In this document: positions 6,910 to 9,734 of the stretch, piece after piece
Layout: every line of letters starts with the position of its first letter
Position numbering within the stretch: the stretch's first letter is position 1
NCBI GenBank assembly: GCA_029974855.1
Contig: JARKQO010000582.1
Span: 1-9,734, forward strand
Reading direction: 5' to 3'
Length of the DNA stretch: 9,734 nt
DNA from: Eubacteriales bacterium
Lineage (GTDB): Bacteria > Bacillota_A > Clostridia > Christensenellales > Aristaeellaceae
Made by a program: the position numbers and the translations under genes
Notes under the pieces: generated by a model
What the model saw: the letters and a program-made list of their open reading frames with translations, nothing else
Databases searched by the model: none
Told to the model about the DNA's origin: nothing

Positions 6910-8473
6910 CCTCTTGCCCCTTCCTTTGGCGGATTTTATTCCTGGTAAGGTGGTCCGGCCGCTTGATCATCAAAGCCCAGGGCGCGCGGATCAAAATGTC
7001 CTTGATGGATTGGAAGTGGAAGCTGCCTTGCAAGGAGAACTGCTCCACCCCCAAAGAGGTCAGGTTGCTGGTATGGATCATCAGCAGCGCCATGCCCAAA
7101 GTGAAGCCGAAGAAGCCAAAGAAGGTGGACAGCACAAGGATCAGAAAGCGCCAGATGATCATGGGCGCATTGAGCTTGGGAACCAAAAGGCCGGTGATTC
7201 CCGTGGCGGCCACCACGATGATCATGGGAGCGGCCACCAGGCTGGCCTCCACCGCGGCCTGGCCGATCACCAAGGCCCCCACGATGCTCAGGGCCTGGCC
7301 GATGTTGGAGGGCATGCGGATGCCCGTTTCCCGGAGAATGTCAAACACGACCAGCATCACCACCGCCTCCATGGCCGCGGGCAAGGGAACGTTTTGGCGC
7401 TCCATGGCAATGCGGATTAGCAGCTGCAAGGGCAGCATCTCATGGTGGAAGGCCACCACCGCGATATACAAGCCCGGGATCGCCACCGTGAGCAAAAAGG
7501 CGCAGATGCGCAGCACCCGGGCAAAGGAGGTGTAGTAAAAGCTCAGGTAATAGTCCTCGCTGCTTTGGAAGTTCTCGATGAACAGATAGGGCATGGTCAG
7601 CGCCATGGGGGAGCCGTCCACAAAAAGCGCCACCCGGCCCTCCAGCAGCTTGCCCACCACGGAATCCGGCCGCTCGGTATAGCCCAAGGTCCGGAAGGGA
7701 GTCTTCCGGTCGTCCCGAACCAGCTCGGTAATATAGTTCACATCCAGAACGCCGTCAATGTCGATCTGGTCCAGGCGGCGCAGGAGCTGCTGTAGCACAT
7801 CCTTGTCCACCACGCTTTCCAGGTAGCATATGCACACCGGGGTCTTGGTGAGCCTGCCCAAGGTGAGCGTCTTGGTTTTGAACTGGTTGCTGCGCACCCG
7901 GCGCACCAGCTGGGAAAGGTTTTGCATCAGGGACTCCGTGAAGCCTTCCCTGGGGCCCACCAGCACCTTTTCGTTGTCCGGCTCGTCAATGGAGCGCAGG
8001 GCGAAGTGCTTGGTATTGAGCACCGCGGCCTGCCGGCAGCCCTGGGCAAAAAGCACCGTGTCCCCGGAGGTCACGCCTTCCACCACGTCGCGGAAGCTGT
8101 CGATGGCCTTGGCCTCGCCTACGGGCACAGCCCCCGCCATCAGCGGCTCCATCCCCACGTTTCCCACGCTTACCGTCAGCTCCATCAGGGGCTTGACCAC
8201 ATGGCTGTTCAGCACCTGGGAATTCACCATTCCGTCGCAGAAGATCAAAAAGCAGTCCAGAGGGGTCTCCCCTCCGGTCTGGAACCTTCTGTAGCGGATG
8301 ATATCCATGTCGGCAAAAAGCTGCTTGCTGATGGCGATGTTATCCTCCAGGGAGGGGCGGACCTTCTGCTCCTCCAGGGGGGCGTTCCATTGGTTCACGG
8401 TCTGTTCAACGGCCTGCGCCCTGCGGGCCTGCTGTTTCTTTAAAAAGCGAAGCTTCATGCCGTCCGTTCCCAT
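6902..8473 (-). CDS. gerAA: GerAA-family germinant receptor A subunit
   Basis: The A subunit of a spore germinant receptor, with a soluble N-terminal domain and a membrane C-terminal domain; current models have A subunits assembling into nutrient-gated channels in the spore inner membrane. The product is 523 aa from the chosen start. Residues 1-300 are soluble, with the hallmark segments VGPREGFTE (172-180), TERPD (266-270) and LLEGRVALFVDGSP (276-289). EDYY (306-309) leads into the membrane part, with segments near 322-345, 365-380, 395-430 and 440-465. These include RETGIRMP (381-388) and the SIVGALVIGQAAVEA stretch (396-410), matching the family's conserved IVG.LVIG.AAV. The frame is open to ATG 8512, but that codon sits at the expected transcription start of the sigma-G promoter, so it should not be used. 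ATG 8473 has AAAGAGGG (8480-8487) 6 nt ahead. ATG 8458 is a weaker alternative. First gene of the operon. Confidence 0.95.
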   Translation of the reverse strand: MGTDGMKLRFLKKQQARRAQAVEQTVNQWNAPLEEQKVRPSLEDNIAISKQLFADMDIIRYRRFQTGGETPLDCFLIFCDGMVNSQVLNSHVVKPLMELTVSVGNVGMEPLMAGAVPVGEAKAIDSFRDVVEGVTSGDTVLFAQGCRQAAVLNTKHFALRSIDEPDNEKVLVGPREGFTESLMQNLSQLVRRVRSNQFKTKTLTLGRLTKTPVCICYLESVVDKDVLQQLLRRLDQIDIDGVLDVNYITELVRDDRKTPFRTLGYTERPDSVVGKLLEGRVALFVDGSPMALTMPYLFIENFQSSEDYYLSFYYTSFARVLRICAFLLTVAIPGLYIAVVAFHHEMLPLQLLIRIAMERQNVPLPAAMEAVVMLVVFDILRETGIRMPSNIGQALSIVGALVIGQAAVEASLVAAPMIIVVAATGITGLLVPKLNAPMIIWRFLILVLSTFFGFFGFTLGMALLMIHTSNLTSLGVEQFSLQGSFHFQSIKDILIRAPWALMIKRPDHLTRNKIRQRKGQEDG

Positions 8474-8516
8474 GCTTTTCCCTCTTTCCCCAAGCCCTTG
8501 CTCCCATGGCATTTTT

Positions 8517-8545
8517 TAGTATGGAGGAAAAGGCTGGCTTTATGC
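8517..8545 (-). promoter_or_regulatory. Sigma-G (forespore) promoter of the germination operon
   Basis: On the minus strand GCATA (8541-8545) is followed by a 17-nt spacer (8524-8540) and CATACTA (8517-8523). This fits the B. subtilis sigma-G consensus, a -35 like G[AC]ATA and a -10 like CAT[AT][AC]TA, at every position I know to matter. gerA-type operons are classic sigma-G targets. The -10 is preceded by CC rather than the GG expected for sigma-F. Transcription would begin near 8510, giving a leader of about 37 nt before ATG 8473. Confidence 0.8.
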
Positions 8546-8574
8546 GAAGGGCCCGGCTCCGCCCGGAGGCACGC

Positions 8575-8603
8575 TTTACGGAACTGCCAAACAATGGTAC
8601 AAT
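8575..8603 (+). promoter_or_regulatory. Sigma-A-type promoter of the mgtC-like gene
   Basis: TTTACG (8575-8580, 4 of 6 matches to TTGACA), a 17-nt spacer and TACAAT (8598-8603, 5 of 6 matches) preceded by TGG make an extended -10 promoter. It is divergent from the sigma-G promoter, with only about 30 bp between their -35 elements, so the two units share one short control region. Transcription would begin near 8610. Confidence 0.65.
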
Positions 8604-8634
8604 TTCCACAGGCGGGCCATTGGCACGGCAAACT

Positions 8635-8692
8635 GGATGGTACCGTCCGCTTGCTTCCTGGAAGCGCCCGCCCTTGCAATGGACCGGGACGG
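8635..8692 (+). promoter_or_regulatory. Potentially structured leader upstream of the mgtC-like gene
   Basis: Within the untranslated stretch, CCGTCC (8643-8648) can pair either with GGATGG just before it (8635-8640; as DNA, the near-palindrome GGATGGTACCGTCC) or with GGACGG at 8687-8692. The second pairing encloses a 5-bp hairpin, GCTTC-CTG-GAAGC (8653-8665). Mutually exclusive pairings ahead of an mgtC-type gene would suit a switch, but I do not recognise the M-box magnesium riboswitch here, and GC-rich DNA often forms such pairs by chance. Confidence 0.3.
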
Positions 8693-8741
8693 AAGGGGCA
8701 TGATAGGAGAACCCAACGAAATCTGCGGGAGGGTGAAAAAG

Positions 8742-9449
8742 TTGTTCTCTTGGACATGGCTACAGGCCCAGTTGGCGGAGGTCACCTTGCTTTCTACCTT
8801 TGTGCGGCTTTTTCTGGCGGTTTTGTTCGGGGGCACCATCGGCATGGAGCGGCGCTACCGGCGGCGGGCCGCGGGGATGCGCACCCACGCCTTGGTGTGC
8901 CTGGGCGCGACCTTGGTGATGGTGACCAACCAATACATCTTTTCGGTTTTCGGAGCCTCGGACCCCACCAGGCTGGGAGCCCAGGTGATCAGCGGAATCG
9001 GTTTTTTGGGGGTGGGAACCATAGTGGTGGACCGGCAGCGGCAAGTGCGGGGCCTGACCACAGCGGCGGGGCTGTGGAGCTGCGCCTGCATGGGGCTGGC
9101 CCTGGGAATCGGCTTCTACGGGGGAGCCCTGTGCGCCTGGTTGTTCATTCTGCTCACCATTTCCGCCCTGAACAAGCTGGAAACCAGCGTTCTGGGAAAA
9201 TCCCGCAAGATGGAAGTGTACGCTGAATTCCGGACCTACAGCGATATCAACTATTTTGTGGCCTTGGCCGGGGATGACAAGATGGTGGTTTCCAGGCTGG
9301 AAATTGTGGAGCCCCATGGGTATGTGGGGGAGAGCGAGGATCGCAGTGCGGCGCTGATCACCTTGCTGTTGCCCAAAAATTACTCCCATGCGGAGGCCGT
9401 GAGAAGGCTGGGGGGCAGCTCCGGCGTGCTGACTTTGGAGGAGCTGTAG
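8742..9449 (+). CDS. MgtC/SapB-family inner membrane protein
   Basis: An integral membrane protein of the MgtC/SapB family. In pathogens MgtC supports growth at low Mg2+ and inhibits the F1F0 ATP synthase; the role of the common Firmicute members is unclear. The product is 235 aa from TTG 8742. Family motifs: GGTIGMERR (30-38), RTHALVCLGA (47-56), SGIGFLGVGTI (84-94; usually GIGFLGAG, so Val replaces Ala) and LTTAAGLW (105-112). There are about five membrane segments before residue 148, then a soluble tail (about 155-235) that resembles the short C-terminal extension of this family. The start is uncertain: TTG 8742 has GGGAGG upstream (GGAGG 8728-8732, 9-nt spacer) and gives the best family N-terminus. 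In-frame ATGs at 8637, 8679 and 8700 and a GTG at 8733 lack well-spaced SDs. It is probably co-transcribed with the phosphoesterase gene, 21 nt downstream with no terminator between. Confidence 0.88.
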   Translation: MFSWTWLQAQLAEVTLLSTFVRLFLAVLFGGTIGMERRYRRRAAGMRTHALVCLGATLVMVTNQYIFSVFGASDPTRLGAQVISGIGFLGVGTIVVDRQRQVRGLTTAAGLWSCACMGLALGIGFYGGALCAWLFILLTISALNKLETSVLGKSRKMEVYAEFRTYSDINYFVALAGDDKMVVSRLEIVEPHGYVGESEDRSAALITLLLPKNYSHAEAVRRLGGSSGVLTLEEL

Positions 9450-9470
9450 GCAAGCGGCTTTTGAGGGGGT

Positions 9471-9734
9471 ATGGACCCGGTGAGAACCCAAATCCCGGAA
9501 CCGTCCATGGTGGCGCCGGGGCATGATCTAAAGCGTCTCAAAGGGCCCTTTGATATCATCGGCGACGTTCACGGCTGCTACGACGAGCTGTGCGCGCTGC
9601 TGAGGAAGCTTGGGTATACGGTGGATGAGGCGGCCTGCGCCGCCATCCCGCCCCGGGGGCGCATGGCGGCGTTCGTGGGGGACCTGTGCGACCGGGGGCC
9701 CAAGAACGTCCAGGTGCTGCGCCTGGCGATGGGC
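9471..9734 (+). CDS. PrpE/Pnkp-type calcineurin-like metallophosphoesterase (3' end missing)
   Basis: The first 88 residues of a phosphoesterase that runs off the right edge. FDIIGDVHGCYDEL (27-40) carries the metal-binding GD.HG motif, and FVGDLCDRGPKNVQVLRL (68-85) carries GD..DRG. Together they define the PPP-type calcineurin-like fold with a two-metal centre. The closest families from memory are PrpE, a Bacillus phosphatase reported to hydrolyse asymmetric diadenosine tetraphosphate, and the phosphatase module of bacterial Pnkp RNA-repair enzymes. There is no kinase domain ahead of it; only about 26 residues precede the fold, so a stand-alone PrpE-like enzyme is more likely. GDLCDRG has Cys where Val is common. 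The start ATG 9471 is preceded by GAGGGGG at short spacing; ATG 9507 is an alternative. It lies 21 nt after the mgtC-like stop, probably in the same transcript. The missing C-terminal part would decide between the families. Confidence 0.85.
   Translation, partial: MDPVRTQIPEPSMVAPGHDLKRLKGPFDIIGDVHGCYDELCALLRKLGYTVDEAACAAIPPRGRMAAFVGDLCDRGPKNVQVLRLAMG

Noticed and set aside
6914..7420. Overlapping plus-strand frames at 6914-8519 opposite gerAA
   Set aside because: Low-complexity shadows; gerAA is intact with family motifs throughout.
8474..8512. 13-residue N-terminal extension of gerAA from ATG 8512
   Set aside because: Lies at the predicted sigma-G transcription start with no room for an SD.
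8610..8741. M-box (ykoK) magnesium riboswitch ahead of the mgtC-like gene
   Set aside because: The conserved M-box core sequences were not recognised, and the available leader of about 130 nt is short for one plus an expression platform.
8760..9524. 254-aa minus-strand frame opposite the mgtC-like gene
   Set aside because: The plus strand carries the MgtC family motifs; the minus-strand translation is Gly/His/Gln-rich with no recognisable fold.

Overview
The window looks like chromosome of a spore-forming, GC-rich member of the Clostridia (Oscillospiraceae-like). The reasons are a complete GerA-type spore germination receptor operon, Firmicute-style Shine-Dalgarno sequences (AGGAGG, AAGGAG), a Firmicute-type enolase, and hand-sampled GC of roughly 60-65% almost everywhere. 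The species cannot be named from the sequence. No rRNA, tRNA, CRISPR array, insertion sequence or phage gene was seen.

Layout, left to right. (1) Positions 3-1709 (+): the C-terminal ~94% of an ABC exporter half-transporter, cut by the left edge. (2) Positions 2007-2846 (+): an AraC-family regulator with a GyrI-like effector domain. It lies in a distinctly AT-richer island (about 45% GC in sampled lines, from about 1810 to 2860) with its own extended -10 promoter. (3) Positions 2935-4209 (-): enolase, convergent with the regulator; the 88-bp gap between them holds two hairpins. (4) Positions 4366-8473 (-): a four-gene germination operon transcribed right to left in the order gerAA, gerAC, a small two-membrane-segment protein, gerAB. 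It is tightly coupled: gerAA and gerAC overlap by 8 nt, and the SD of the small gene overlaps the gerAC stop. A near-perfect forespore sigma-G promoter (GCATA, 17 nt, CATACTA) lies just upstream of gerAA. (5) Positions 8742-9449 (+): an MgtC/SapB-family membrane protein with a sigma-A-like extended -10 promoter and a leader of about 130 nt that can fold. It is followed 21 nt later by (6) 9471-9734 (+): the N-terminus of a PrpE/Pnkp-type calcineurin-like phosphoesterase, cut by the right edge.

How the genes work together. GerAA, GerAB and GerAC should form a nutrient germinant receptor in the spore inner membrane. The 69-aa two-TM protein in the same operon fits the 'D-subunit' proteins known to modulate germinant receptors in some Bacillus species. 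The sigma-G promoter would confine the set to the forespore. Enolase is housekeeping glycolysis and has its own candidate promoters. The exporter, the AraC regulator and the mgtC-phosphatase pair are separate units.

The points most worth a second look are the sigma-G promoter (which also fixes the gerAA start), the A-C-2TM-B operon with a candidate D-subunit, the regulator island with an internal SD plus ATG that could yield a free effector domain, palindromes at the 3' end of gerAB and in the enolase promoter region, and the mgtC leader. Nothing here amounts to a clearly new biological system.
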